Assembly (NCBI GenBank): GCA_026119855.1
Contig: JAOWBW010000036.1
Span: forward strand, 1,984,001 to 2,048,000
Direction of reading: 5' to 3'
From: Campanula takesimana
Taxonomy: Eukaryota; Streptophyta; Magnoliopsida; Asterales; Campanulaceae
Length of the DNA stretch: 64,000 bases
The notes under the pieces are model-generated. The model did not search any database. It saw only the letters and a list, made by a program, of their open reading frames with translations, and was not told the origin of the DNA. A program made the position numbers and the translations under genes. Every line of letters starts with the position of its first letter. The stretch's first letter is position 1. Shown here piece after piece: positions 10,559 through 22,551 of this stretch.

Positions 10559-13144
10559 TGTAACGACCCCAAAATCGGTTATTATTTATTTTATATTTAT
10601 TTTATATTTTTGTGAATATTAATTTAAAATTATGTGTGCATTTTAGGTGTTGCATCATAATATATGAATTTTGCACATTTTATTTGATCATTGAGTTAAT
10701 TAGATTGTTGGTACTAATATTATTTTGGAGTTAGTTGAGTTAGTGGAATTATATGGGGGCTTTAGTGAAAGTGGGAGTTGAGGGGTTTAATTGATAAAAC
10801 TAGAACTTGGGTGATTTATTTGTGAAATTGGGATAAAACTTATTGATCATTACCTCTTCTCCCTCCCTCTCTCAGTCGACTTCACCCCCCTCTCACCCTT
10901 AACTTTCCCAAATGAAATTCCACCATTGTTGAGAGAAGAAATCTAAGGTAAGGGTTTGGTTTTTGGTTATTTTATTTATTTTAATTTACTAGTCCATTTT
11001 CAAATCTAATTATATATAAATGTTTAGGGAGTTGATTAGATCATATCTACCGAACAATATAATTTTCTTGACTCGTTTCTGAAAAATAGGGTTACTAATC
11101 CCCCCTTTAAGTGTTAAAATGGTCATAATCATGCTATATATGCTTAATATGTGGTGAAATGATGTTTTGGTATACTTTTATATATACTTGTAAATTTGGG
11201 ACGGATAGAGTAGTAATAACTTTTATATATACTTGTAAATTTGGGACGGAGGGAGTAGTAATAACTTTTATATATACTTGTAAATTTGGGACGGAGGGAG
11301 TAGTAATAACTTTTATTATACTTGTAAATTTGGGACGGGGGGAGTAGTAATAACTTTTATTATACTTGTAAATTTGGGACGGAGGGAGTAGTAATAACTT
11401 TTATTATACTTGTAAATTTGGGACGGATGGAGTAGTAATAACTTTTATTATTATGGGTATATGCTAGATGAGGTTGGTATGGTAGTGTTGTGAAGTTATA
11501 ATGATGTTGTTGTGCTTTAGGATTGGGTAAGAATTTGGTAATGAAAGTGAACTTTGTTAGATTTTTCCTAGGAATTGGCCATTCTGCAGTGGAGCGGCCG
11601 AGTCAGTAAATTAGAGCGGCCGATCCCCTTATTGTCGAATGTTGAGTTCTAGGAGAGCGACCGATCAAAGTAAAGGACTCGACCGATCCGCTCGGCCGAG
11701 TCAAGTAAGTAGAGCGGCCGAGTAGTCTGAGTTTTAACAACTTGTTTGTTTTTCGTTAAGTATTGGGCTAGGTCTTAGGCGATGTCCTAGGATGCCTAGA
11801 TAATTGTTATGAGGTATCAAAATGATAGAATTGGTCATTTGTGATCGGGTTTGACTTAATGTGATTGTGTAGATGGATTGTGTGGTGACTTAATGTCAAG
11901 ATTGTGCACATTATTGTGAAAACGTGTTTACTTCTCTATGATGAGCTTGTGTGGTTTCCTTCTATGGAATCATGCCCTGGTTGTTGTTTTAGCAAGTATT
12001 TATTACTGTGCTCTTTGTTGAAAGTCCAGCTGGTTTTGTGTGTTATCGAGTGGAGGTGGAAAGCATTATAGTGGCACACTAGCCAAGTTCACTATAAGGC
12101 TTTTCCACTGGTCCTATTTCCCAGGTTTGGGATGTTATCGAGTGGAGGTGGAAGGCATTGTAGTGGCATCAGTTAAGTGCACTATAAGGCTTTTCCACTG
12201 GACCTATTTCCTCAGTCCAGATTGGCCTTGGATGGGATGAACTCGCTCCCTCGCGTGAGCATTTAGGGGTATGAATTTGTGTCATTTTCTCCCACTATTG
12301 TTGTTGTTATGTTATATGGTTCCGGAACCTGTTTCAGCTATTGATGCTGCCCGTTGTTACTTTGGCTCTGTTGGATATGGTTTGGTTTTCGGGATCCCGG
12401 CTTCAGCTATTTATGCTGCTCAGATGGTTTCAGACAGATGGTCTTCTCAGATGGTTATTCAGATGGTTTTCTCAGATGGTTTTCTCTGATGATCATGTTA
12501 TTTCGGTAAACCTTGGCTTGGTATCCTCGTAGGAGTGTTTACTCCTACACTATGTGTTGTATGATGAGTTGGTCATTATTTCCAACCGGTATGGGACGGT
12601 TGGCGATAGGGAGCCTCTCATATTATGTGCTATATGCTATATGATCATTTGTGACATTGTTCCTTTATGTTTATCATATAAGCATGTAATGTAGTTGCAT
12701 TTTAGTAACTTACTGAGATTTATTCTCACCCCTTATTTGTTTACCGTTTTAGATAAGGAGCCCAGGGGATAGTTCACACACAAGGAGGACGTCGGGAAGA
12801 GGATCTTTGGTAAGACTTTTGGGAAGTGGTGTGTATGTTAAAGGATACATTATGTAAATGTAACACCTTTTGGGTAGTGTACCCGTGACTTAGTTTTGTA
12901 TCATCTCTTTTAGTAGATGTCGGTGTTGTATATTTGTAAGTAAAGTTGTGGCCAAGTGGCTCAGTACTCGTTGTGAAAGTTGGTTTGTTTTATGACTTCA
13001 AATCAAGTTTCAAGTAGTTGTGTTGGTCGTGTGATCCTTTTTATGAAAGTATATTTCGAATAATTTCCTTTAAATTGTTTTATGACGTCTTCCGTGCGTG
13101 TCCCGGACGTGGGGCCAAGTAGGACCACGGGTCGGGGCACGACA
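10559..13144 (+). mobile_element. Solo LTR of the same gypsy family, inserted in the host RNase H
   Basis: 2586 bp, starts TGTAACGACCCC and ends GGGGCACGACA, flanked by TSD GATGG (10554-10558 and 13145-13149). It shares its start, many internal blocks (for example the AACCGGTATGGGACGGTTGG stretch, 12585-12604 versus 16369-16388) and its end with the host's 3' LTR at 14823-16939. No internal region or second LTR is present, so it is a solo LTR left by LTR-LTR recombination. It contains a 45-bp tandem array and a cluster of GAGCGGCCGAG-type palindromes (11592-11733). Confidence 0.92.
11176..11442 (+). repeat. Tandem array, six units of 44-45 bp, in the solo LTR
   Basis: Units at 11176, 11221, 11266, 11311, 11355 and 11399. 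Each carries TTTGGGACGGAGGGAGTA, which is the terminal motif of the Stowaway MITEs found elsewhere in the window. The first three units are 45 bp, the last three 44 bp. A plus ORF across it only reflects repeat translation. Confidence 0.93.
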
Positions 13145-13149
13145 GATGG

Positions 13150-14820
13150 AGCTGTTGAAGGATTATGATTGCACCATTTCTTATCATCCGGGCAAGGCGA
13201 ATGTGGTAGCTGATGCTATTAGTAGGAAGTCTTATGTAGCTTCATTGATGGTACAGGAATGGAAGATGTCAGAAGATGCTCGAGATTGGTGTCCTTATGA
13301 ATCGAGGCATGGGGCTATATTTGCGAATATCAGAATATTGCCAACCTTAATTCAACAAATCAAGGATGCTTAGAAAGATGACCCCGAGTTAGTGAAGATT
13401 ATGGGTAAAATCAAAGATGGCAGATTTGAAGACTTTTCTCTCAGTTCTGAAGGAGTATTGACTTTCAGAGGTAGATTGTGTGTGCCTAATGTTGATGGGA
13501 TTAAACTTCAAGTTCTCGAGGAAGGCCATAAGTCGAGGTATACTATTCATCCTGGGAGTACCAAAATGTATCAAGATTTGAAGCAACAGTTTTGGTGGAA
13601 CAACATAAAGCGGGAAATAGCGGATTATGTTCGAAGTGTTTAACATGTCAACAAGTTAAAGCTGAGCATCAAAGGCCCGCGGGATTGCTTCAACCATTAG
13701 AGATTCCAGAATGGAAGTGGGAACATGTTACTATGGATTTTGTGACAGGGTTACCTCGTACTCAAAGAAGGCATGATGCAGTTTGGGTGGTTGTAGACAG
13801 GTTGACAAAGTCTTCTCATTTTCTACCTATTGAGATTGATTATTCGATGGAAAGGCTTGCTACTTTGTACATTAATGAGATAGTGAAGTTGCATGGAGTT
13901 CCTGTTAGCATTGTTTTTTATTGTGATCCTTGATTCACTTCTCGGTTTTGGCATGCATTTCAGAAGGCTTTGGGTTCAGAATTAAGATTCAGTACTGCTT
14001 TTCATCCTCAAACAGATGGCCAGTCAGAAAGGACCATTCAGATTCTTGAGGATATGTTGAGAGCTTGTTCAGTTGATTTTGCAGATTCTTGGGATATTCA
14101 TTTGCCTCTCGTAGAATTTGCTTATAACAACAGTTTTCAGTCAAGTATTGGGATGGCTCCTTATGAAGCACTGTATGGAAGAAAGTGTCGTTCACCTATT
14201 TTTTGGGATGAAGTTGGGGAAGCAAAGATTGGAGGTATTGATATGGTTAATGACTCAGTTGAGAAGGTTAAGCTTATTCGGGATCGATTGACTACTGATC
14301 AGAGTCGACAAAAGAGTTATGCTGATCACCGGAGGCGAGACCTTGAGTTTGAAAAGGGTGATTTTGTGTTTCTGAAAGTTTCTCCAAAGGTGGGAATTAA
14401 AAGATATGGGAAGAAAGGTAAACTTGCTCCTAGATTTGTCGGTCCTTTTGAGATTTTGGGAAGAGTTGGAGATCGAGCTTATCGTCTTGCGTTACCTCCT
14501 TCTCTTGACAATATTCATAATGTGTTCCATGTTTCGATGCTTCGAAAGTATGTGTATGATCCATCTCATGTGTTATCTGAGATACCTGAGGATATTGAAC
14601 CCAGTATGTCCTATGAGGAGCATCCAGTTCAGGTGATTGATTCTAAAATTCAAGAATTGAGAACTAAGAGTATTCCTCTTTTTAGAGTTGTGTGGAGAAA
14701 CCATAATGTGGAAGAATCAACTTGGGAGCTTCGGGATGAAATGGAGAGAAAATATCCTTGGTTATTTGATTCATTTGGTAAGTTATTCTTAAATTCGGGA
14801 CGATTCTTTAAGGGGGAGTG
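13150..14820 (+). pseudogene. Ty3/gypsy RNase H end, integrase and chromodomain, decayed
   Basis: Resumes with ELLKDYDCTISYHPGKAN (end of RNase H), NVVADAISRK linker, then a stop at 13371. The integrase HHCC region (EEGHKSRYTIHPG...) is broken by a one-base deletion near 13635, before LTCQQVKAEHQRP. The core keeps the first Asp in MDFVTGLPRT and the Glu in HPQTDGQSERTIQ. The segment that should carry the second catalytic Asp reads FYCDP followed by TGA at 13931. The GPFEILGRVG and NVFHVSMLRKY motifs and a C-terminal chromodomain-like block (VQVIDSKIQELRTK...VVWRNHNVEESTWE) follow. The ORF ends 5 bases before a purine-rich tract and 3' LTR. Confidence 0.9.
14811..14820 (+). promoter_or_regulatory. 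Polypurine tract of the gypsy element
   Basis: AGGGGGAGTG two bases before the LTR start at 14823; expected position for plus-strand priming. Confidence 0.8.
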
Positions 14821-14822
14821 AT

Positions 14823-16939
14823 TGTAACGACCCCAAAACCCGTCCCTATTTATTTTATATTTTTGGGGATTTTAATTTGACATTATGTGTGCATTTTATG
14901 TGTTGCATCATATTTTATGATTTGCACATCTTACTTTATTATTTGTGTTATTTACTTAGTTAGTAGTAATAATGGTTAAGGGAGTTAAATGATTAAGTTG
15001 AAACTTTAGGGTCTTTGTTGAAAATATAAGTTTAGAGGTTAAAGTGTTAAAAATGAAACTTGGGTGACTAAAGTTGGAAAACTGGGTAAAATTTTCTTAT
15101 AACTTATCACTTCTTCTCCCTCTGTGTTTTATTCTTGTTCAACAACTTTTCTACGTTTCAGCTTAGGGTCAGGAGAAAAAGGTAAGTTCAACCTATTTCG
15201 ATTTAATTCTTTTTATTTACTTATCCGCTTTAAAATCTAATTATATAAAAATGATCAGGGTGTTGAATAGGTCATTTTTACCCGAACAAAACTTATTTTA
15301 GCGATACTTTTTTCGGAAATAAGTAAGTTACTAATTCCACTTTAAATATTAAAATGGTCATATATGTTATACTTGATACTTGTACTTGTTAATTTTGTGA
15401 TTTGAATGATATTTGTGATACTTGTAATTTTGGGACAAAGTGAGTATTTGGTATGGTTGGTTTTGATGGGTTGAAAGGTTAAGTTGTGTAGTCAAGTTGT
15501 GTTACAAACGTTTTAGTAAAGCAAGTACTATACTTTTGGGACGGTGAAATGAAGGGAGTAAAATTAGCAAGTTTTGGGCCTGGAGGGTGTGTTGGGCAGC
15601 CGCCCAAATAGGGCGTGCGGCCGCACACTTATCTGGAAGATTTTTGTCTTGGGGCAGAGTGTTTTGGGCGGCCGCACAGGCTGGTGTGGGCGACCGCCCA
15701 GGATTGCTGAAAAATGAAGTTGTTCCATTTCAAGTGATTTAAAGTTCAAGCTTGGTCTAGGTCTTAGGTGATATCCTAGAGTACCTAGAGGGTTATTGTG
15801 GAACACCCTAGTGTTTGAAATGGGTTCCTTTGTGAACAAATGTGTTGTGGAATGTGAATAAGTGTTACATGGGGTATTGTTGAACATCTTTTGATGTGTG
15901 TTGGATTGGTTCATCTTTGTGATGCGTTTGGCTTGATTCCCTACGTTGGAATCATTGCCCCCGGTTGTTGTTTAAGCAAGTATTCATTACTATGCCCGTT
16001 TGGAAGTCCAGCTGGTACTTGTTGTGGTGTCGGGCAGTGGTAGAGATTATAATGGCACACGAGCCAAGTTCATTGTAAGGCTTCTACCATTTGGTTTCCC
16101 ATTTTTAACCCCCTTCCTTGGGCCACGGATTGGGTCTGGGTTAGCTCTCCCTTGAGTGAGTTTAGTCACCGTTTGGGTTATGACTATGTGTCATTTCCCC
16201 CTCTTGTTGTTGTTGTTGTTTGGTTCATGAACCGGTTTCAACCATTTGGTGCTGCTCAGTTGATACCTCTCAGATGGTTATATGCTTGATTCAAGAACCT
16301 TGGCTCAGTATCCACGTATGAGTGTTTATTTCCGCCGTATGTGTGGTATGATGAGTTGGTCGTTATTTCCAACCGGTATGGGACGGTTGGCGATAGGGAG
16401 CCTCTCATGTTATGTGCTATTTGGATGTTTATTGACATTGTTCAATTCCGAGTATCATTTCAGCATGCAACGTAGTTGCATTTTAGTAGCTTACTGAGAT
16501 TCATTCTCACCCTTATTTGTTTACTGTTTTAGATAAAGGAGAGCCCAGGGGATAGGTCACTGTACAAGGGAGGACGTCGAGATGGTGATTTTGGGTAAGA
16601 CATTTTGGGAAAGTAAGTTTGGTATGAAAATGCTACATTATGTAAATGTATAACCTTTTGGGTAGTGTACCCGTGACTTCATCTTTGTATCACCTATTTT
16701 TGGAACATGTTGGTGATTTGTAAATTTGTAAGTAATGTGTGTAAGCCTTATGGCTAAGTACTTTGGATTGTGAAAGTTTGTTTGTGTGGAATTGAAGTCA
16801 AGTTTCAAGTAAATGTGTTTGGTTATATGAAACTTTTATGAAAGTACATTTCGAAAAATTTTCCTAAAATGTTTTATAACGTCTTCCGTGCGTGTCCCGA
16901 GCGTGGGGCCAAGTAGGACCACGGGTGCGTGGCGCGACA
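14823..16939 (+). repeat. 3' LTR of the gypsy chromovirus
   Basis: 2117 bp from TGTAACGACCCC to GGCGCGACA. Homologous to the solo LTR at 10559-13144 but without its tandem array. Carries a GC-rich palindromic cluster at 15590-15712, including the perfect 12-bp palindrome GTGCGGCCGCAC (15615-15626). Confidence 0.9.
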
Positions 16940-16944
16940 AAAAG

Positions 16945-17640
16945 AACCGGACCAAACCAGTAAAAATCGGTGGAGACCAGTACATATGGTTTGGTTCTGG
17001 TTTCAAAATATTATAGAACCAGTATATTGGTTCGGTTCTGGTTCTTGGTGAAATTAACCTGGTTAGAACCGGACCGGACCAGTTGAGCACATATACTACA
17101 TATTTATTTTATATGTATTATCTTATAGTAAATATACTTACTTTTGTATTATTATTTTTTAATGGCCCATTTAAATTGTTTTTAAAAAAATACCCATGTA
17201 ATTATTTGTAAGATGAGCAATATATGTTTGTTTTTGTTTGTTAATCAATAGTTGTATATTTAATACTATAGTGATTATATTTTGTGAATTGATACCTTTG
17301 GCCGTATAATTTGACGGTACTTCAATTTTTTGGGGAGTTTTTATCTAGATTTATAATTAATATTAATATTATATTTGTGTTTGATCTTGTCAATGTTGTG
17401 AGTTAAGAAAGTTTGAAAAAAAATAAACTTCAAATGATTAATAAATTGTAGAACCGGACCAGACCAGACCAGACCAGACCAGACCAGTAGAACCAGAACC
17501 AGTGTGTTGGTTCTCACAAATATTTGTTTGGTTTCGGTTCCAAATTTTAGAGAACCCAAGTATTGGTTCCGGTTCTGATTTTGTGATATTTTGTCAAAAA
17601 AAAAAAACGGACCAGACCGGACCCATGATGACCCCTACCC
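16945..17640. mobile_element. GGACC-rich hAT-like remnant interrupted by the gypsy element
   Basis: Both ends carry diverged, inverted clusters of GAACCGGACC / GGTTCTGGTTC words, typical of subterminal repeats of small hAT-type elements. Includes an AGACC microsatellite (17455-17487). The right edge near 17640 reads GACCCCTACCCCTAG, a plausible hAT end. The left part is presumably beyond the gypsy element, so no TSD can be checked. Confidence 0.45.
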
Positions 17641-17907
17641 CTAGCCACCAGGCCCACCACCACCGTCATCCATTCCTGTCACCACCTTCCAGCCACCAAC
17701 ACCATCGTCCATTCATAAGCTCAATGTCAAGATTTAAAACAAAATCAATGATCTACGGCTTAGACTCCCATGTTGTCATCCACCAAATTGGCGGCGTACT
17801 GAACCACCGTCGGAAAGTTGCCGTTCCGGTTCAACAGAGTCGGAGACAAATGGCAGCGTTACTGGCGTGGGAAGCAGATGTAGTTGGAAAAGGTCAAACC
17901 ATCGACG
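17641..17907 (+). other. Region upstream of the coiled-coil gene
   Basis: C/A-rich, with CCACCACC runs, probably 5' UTR or promoter-proximal DNA. It contains ATGATCTACGGCTTAGACTC at 17748, repeated at 18011 inside exon 1, a local duplication. Confidence 0.4.
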
Positions 17908-19585
17908 ATGACGACTCCAAACGATTCGATTCCATTGATCATCACTCCCGAACAACAGCAGTACGCCAGAGAATTTGATCAGAAATCAGCTTCTTTAAGC
18001 CGTTCGATCCATGATCTACGGCTTAGACTCCCTCCCCCAGACATCTCCCAACGACTCCCTCACCTCCATCTCCAATTGAACGCTTACTCTGCCACCAAAG
18101 AACAGGTTATGGCATTTTCAGTTTCATATTTTGGATTATTGTGCGCAATTTAGCTTCAGTTTTGGTTTCGTTAGTGATGATCCATGAACGTTGTTGGCGA
18201 TCTGCCATAGTGTTGTAACTTACTGCAATTTTTGATTTTCAGCTCCATATGGTTCGATGCAACTGTACTACTGTTCTTGGTTTTAGGAATATTGTTTACT
18301 AGGGTTTAACTTAAGATGGCGGTGCGGATATCAAATTTCTGTGATGTGCCAAGTAGGAAATTAACCATAGCAATTCAGGTAACTAGTGGCATTCAAAAGT
18401 TCCAAAACATTGTAGTTCGACTGTTCGAGTACTAGTTAGTTAGAGCGGTAATTCAACACAATTTGTTTTGTTAAAGTAAATTTACGAATCAAGGAGCTAC
18501 AACAAAACATACTTATGATCTGTTCAATCAGATGAATCAAATTTTTCGGAGTACTTGCTATCATTCTGGGATAACAATGTGTTGCTTCCTTTAGGTGCCA
18601 AAAATAAAGAGATGCCTACGTCTCAGCCCACATAAGACCTGGACCATTCAATTCTGGCAAATGAAACCTGTAAGGTTCCGTTTGATAGCATCAAGCACTT
18701 GATGCTTGATGCTTAATACAATGTAGTGTAATTTGGAGATAGGATGCATGATTTAATTCTTTCATTCAATATGAATACGTCCAACATCCTCTTAATGATT
18801 GAGAATCAGAATCCTTGCTTAACGAATAAGAGCCTCTCTCAACATTCGACATCTAGCGCTCAATGTAATCAAATGCATCCTACCTCCAAATTAACCTACT
18901 TTATATTAAGCATCAAGCATCAAGTGCTTGATGTAACAAGCGCAACCTAAGTTTTCACTCAGAACTCTTACATGGAGCGTGGTGAAACCTATATGCAGTG
19001 TGCATCTTGTCTAAATATTGCAGGATTTCACAGCATTGAATTGGAGAGGCTAGTAAATTGAGTGATGAATTGTGGATCTTGTAGATAGTAAGAATTATAG
19101 GAAATTGAAATTCGCCAAAAGGGATGTCTGGAATCCCTTGTGATCGTGTTGATAGTTGATTCCTTGTTTTGCTGGCTAAAGCGTGAGATATCCATTTTTT
19201 TTTAAATTGGAAAACTTGAGATATCCAGTTAAGTAATTCAAATTGGGTTCTTCCCTCTATCTTTTGATATACAAAGCCCACTCAAATTTCTTGTTTTTCT
19301 CTAGGAGTTCCTTAATCCAAGTCTTGTTCTTTTGTTTGTACACCTTGTTAAGTATCAATTGTTGTCAATCTGACATGTTATATCTCCAAGTACATGGCAT
19401 TATTATTTTTGTATGAGCTCCTTTCGTCAAACTATAGTTACCCTCTGCAGCTTTGTTTAAAATTAGCCAATTGATAATATTCCACTAGAAAACGAGTTTG
19501 ATTTCTCTGAAGCTTCACCTTGTCAGTATGGCACTCCATGAAACAATGTTGATGATGGATGGTGCATGTTCAAGCATGCTTATTA

Positions 19586-19838
19586 CTCCCTCCGTCCCTA
19601 ATGAATGTCCATTTTGGAAGGAAAAAAAGGCACCCAAATGAATAACTCTTTTTTTTGTGAATTTACATAAAGCTCCTTGGTGATCATAATGTTTTAGTTT
19701 TATTCTTTGTACTAATAATGTTGTATGGTGAGATCATTACAGGTATAAATGTGTATATGCTACAAAAAATGGTTAAATGTCAACTTCCTTAAATTTCCTA
19801 AAACTCAAAAGTGGACATTCAGTTTGTGATGGAGGGAG
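19586..19838. mobile_element. Stowaway-type MITE in intron 1 of the coiled-coil gene
   Basis: CTCCCTCCGTCCC start and GGAGGGAG end with an extended imperfect inverted repeat (TGAATGTCCATTTTGG / AGTGGACATTCA), flanked by TA on both sides. 253 bp, no coding capacity. Confidence 0.85.
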
Positions 19839-21005
19839 TATTTGTGGAATGGCTTCCTATTACTTGTCATATATGCTTTGGCTTCTAAGTGTTTGGTTAT
19901 CGACCAAGATTCAATAAACTAACCTTCTTGCATTTTGAATTGTGCCAGGCACAACTAAGAGAGGCTACATTGCAAGAAGAAAATGTTGCCTATGTAAAAG
20001 CTATATCAGACTGTGAGAACAAAATACAAAAGAAGTTGCGTAACTGATCAACTTGGGATTTAAATAAAGGTCAGTACTTAAATTTCGCTGCATACATTTT
20101 ACATGCATTTGTTATAGCTGAAATATTCATTAACCTTATTCAAATTGATATAGATGGTTGTATACTCTTGTACTTTTCGTACTTTGTAATTTGGCATTGT
20201 TATTTTATTCGTAAAAGCGAAGTAGAAAGACGGAAATATTTATACTATTTAGAACAAGTGATCCAGAGTTGTTATACTTGCCATCAATGTGTATATTGCA
20301 TTTGAAATTATGTTTCCTACCTTAATAACGCCCCCTCCCCCACACACAATCAGACATCAGCGCTCCCCCCACCCGCACCTTTCTCAAAAAGTAAATAAAA
20401 AAATGGCCGGGCGTGTGACATGTACACTTTGCCTTGTATATGTATTAGTTCCCATGTGATTCTATTTGTGATAGTCACAGCTGTTCAGTCTTTGGTGGTT
20501 GTTTGATCATTCTTCTGTATATCAATATTACCTTGCTGGAAATGGAATTGGCAGAAAGAAAACTGGCAACGGGGTTGGAAAATGCACAACCAATGAATGA
20601 GAGCCTATCTGGTAGATCCAGTGAATTGTTACTTGAATCCAAAACCATTGTTGAAGATCAAGTAAATTTTGAGGCTTCACTTTCTAAACTTAACGGGAAG
20701 TTAGCAAACAGGAAAAAGGAAATGGTCTGTTGAATAATTTCAAGTATTTGCATATTTCCTTCACCGCATTACTTTTTCTGTTTTATCTCTTTTTACTCCT
20801 CCCCATCTGCTAACTGCTGTATATAATTAGGCATCAATGGAAGAGGTTGTCGAGGGCTTAGAGAGAAAATGGTCACAACTTCAAGACAGTTTGCTGAAGC
20901 AACCTTCTCCAGGTAGTATGTCTTTGTGTTGTGAATTTCCAGCATATACATGTATATACACTGCATGCACACGCACATGCGCACAAACACACACTGACAT
21001 ATTCG

Positions 21006-21010
<5 letters not shown>

Positions 21011-21061
<51 letters not shown>
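21011..21061. repeat. (CA)n microsatellite
   Basis: About 25 CA units with shorter imperfect CA runs either side, in intron 4 of the coiled-coil gene. It generates spurious HTHTHT and CVCVCV ORFs on both strands. Confidence 0.97.
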
Positions 21062-21065
<4 letters not shown>

Positions 21066-21099
21066 TATAGACAAACACACACACACGGACCCACCTATA

Positions 21100-21347
21100 C
21101 TCCCTCCGTCCCAAAATGTTGTTCCCTCTTTTTTTTAGGTTAGTACGAAGGAACTTTGAGTAATAATTCTAGTTTATTTTATTTGTCTTAATGAAAATAT
21201 AAAACTTGTCATTGACACACCATTATAAGTACTATCAATAACAAGTTTTATATTTTTATCCGGATAATTAAACTAAACTAAAATAATTGCTCAAAGTTCC
21301 TTAATACTAACGTGAAAAGAGGGAACAACATTTTGGGACGGAGGGAG
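21100..21347. mobile_element. Stowaway-type MITE, well preserved
   Basis: TIR of over 30 bp: CTCCCTCCGTCCCAAAATG at the left, its complement at the right, continuing through TTGTTCCCTCTTTT. TSD TA at 21098-21099 and 21348-21349. Length 248 bp; lies in intron 4 of the coiled-coil gene, right after the CA repeat. Confidence 0.93.
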
Positions 21348-21876
21348 TATATACAAATGTGTGTTGGAGAGAGATATAAATTTCACTATCCTTAAACTAT
21401 GTTTACATTCTTTCGCTGCCCAGAGGGAGAAATATTGGATAAACAGCTTCACAGCCTAATGGAACAGTTAGCTGCAAAGCAGGTTAATTCTGTGCTTTCT
21501 GACTTAATATGTTCAATATTATAGTCATATCAGTGGAAAAGCGTCTTAGCTACTTTAGTCTTTGGTTTAGGCTCAAGCAGAAGGCCTGGTGGGTGAAATC
21601 CATCTAAAGGAGATGGACCTAGAGAGATTAAACAGATTGTGGAGGATGGTTGAAAGTTGAAACCAGCAAAGCAGAGTTGCATGCTGCCAGAAATAGGTTT
21701 GGTCGAAGCAACTCTGATAATGGATATCTCTCATCTGATTACATTGTTGATCCTCGCTACAAGCCTCAGATGATTGGCCGTATTGAGACCCTGCAAAGGC
21801 AATGTTGCTCAGGTTGGCGTTTGCGCTATACATTTTGGCTCTGAACATCTTGGTATTTCTCAAGATCTCATTTTGA

Positions 21877-22551
21877 AGATTCTCCTCCATGTTTCCTTTT
21901 TGTTTTTGCTCAAAGGTAACATAATATTTTGATTCAATATTTGTCAAATTTGGATAGTCCAGGTTCTATCTACTCATACTCAGATGCATCTGTCATTATT
22001 TACTTTTATATAGTCTATACAAAAAATGTTTTAAATTATGTAATTTAGTCAAATATTCTTTGAAATCTTTAACTTGGCTGGGTGACTATTGTTTTGCTTT
22101 CTATGTATAAAATATAACACTTTTTCCACTAGTGGCGAGGTGACTTCTTATACACACATATATATACAATGTCCCCAAACTCGTTGCTTTTACATATCTA
22201 GTATTTACATATTGGTTAGAAAATTGGTACTTTTCTTCTGGCAGCGTAATTGCATACCATTTCCGATTGTTACAGAACATACAAGTCATGCTGCCATTTT
22301 GAAATAAAAATTGAAAGAACCGGATGTGCATGATTAACACCAACAAGTAACCGTTTAGCATTAGATAGAGTCAACTTTCTGGAAGTGGAAATTTATTTCA
22401 TTTCTAATGAGTTTTCCTTCTTACAAGTATATGATGAAATTTGAAGAATCTTTAACTTAAATGAATTTCTAATGAAAGAAAAGAAAAGAAGAGAAGCCAC
22501 ATTTCGTATTACTAGTTACTGACTTAAAACATAGTAACTAATTCGTCTGAT
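21877..22551. other. Intergenic, convergent 3' ends
   Basis: Between the 3' end of the plus-strand coiled-coil gene and the 3' end of the minus-strand TBL gene. AT-rich; contains a TACACACATATATATAC stretch near 22150. Nothing else recognised. Confidence 0.5.

Larger units (their letters stand above)
1..16939 (+). mobile_element. Ty3/gypsy chromovirus (Tekay-like), host of two insertions; 5' end outside window
   Basis: Degenerate LTR retrotransposon on the plus strand. Order seen: gag zinc knuckle (69-183), protease and RT (8742-10046), RNase H (split), integrase with HHCC region, C-terminal chromodomain-like segment, a purine-rich polypurine tract and a 2.1 kb 3' LTR ending at 16939. The coding frame is cut at 183/8742 by a minus-strand LTR element and at 10558/13145 by a solo LTR, each with a perfect 5-bp target duplication. 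Lineage is inferred from gene order (INT after RH), the C-terminal chromodomain and the long LTR starting TGTAACGACCCC. Stops and frameshifts make it non-functional. The 5' LTR and most of gag are not in the window, so its own TSD cannot be checked; AAAAG (16940-16944) is predicted. Confidence 0.88.
17908..21876 (+). pseudogene. Six-exon coiled-coil gene with C-terminal membrane tail, probably broken
   Basis: Exons by splice sites and continuity: 17908-18105; 19949 to about 20039 or 20069; about 20540-20724; 20831-20912; 21424-21482; 21571-21876. Exon 1 (ATG at 17908) encodes TPEQQQYAREFDQKSASLSR then IHDLRLRLPPPDISQRLP. Later exons are helical and charged (AQLREATLQEENVAYVKA; LERKWSQLQDSLLKQPSP; LDKQLHSLMEQLAAKQ). 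The last ends with a hydrophobic tail LAFALYILALNILVFLKISF, as in tail-anchored proteins. I recognise the pattern as a conserved plant coiled-coil family but cannot name it. Damage: in-frame TGA at 20045 unless GT at 20040 is the donor; a GTTGAAA duplication near 21648 giving a stop after MVES; one base missing near 21803 before MLLR. Exon 3 lacks a clear acceptor. Confidence 0.6.

Noticed and set aside
17502..17978. 158-codon plus ORF over the start of the coiled-coil gene
   Set aside because: Begins in the hAT-like remnant and runs out of frame with the clear exon 1; composition is CCACC-rich low complexity.
20793..21143. ORFs rich in CVCVCV and HTHTHT
   Set aside because: Products of the (CA)n microsatellite.
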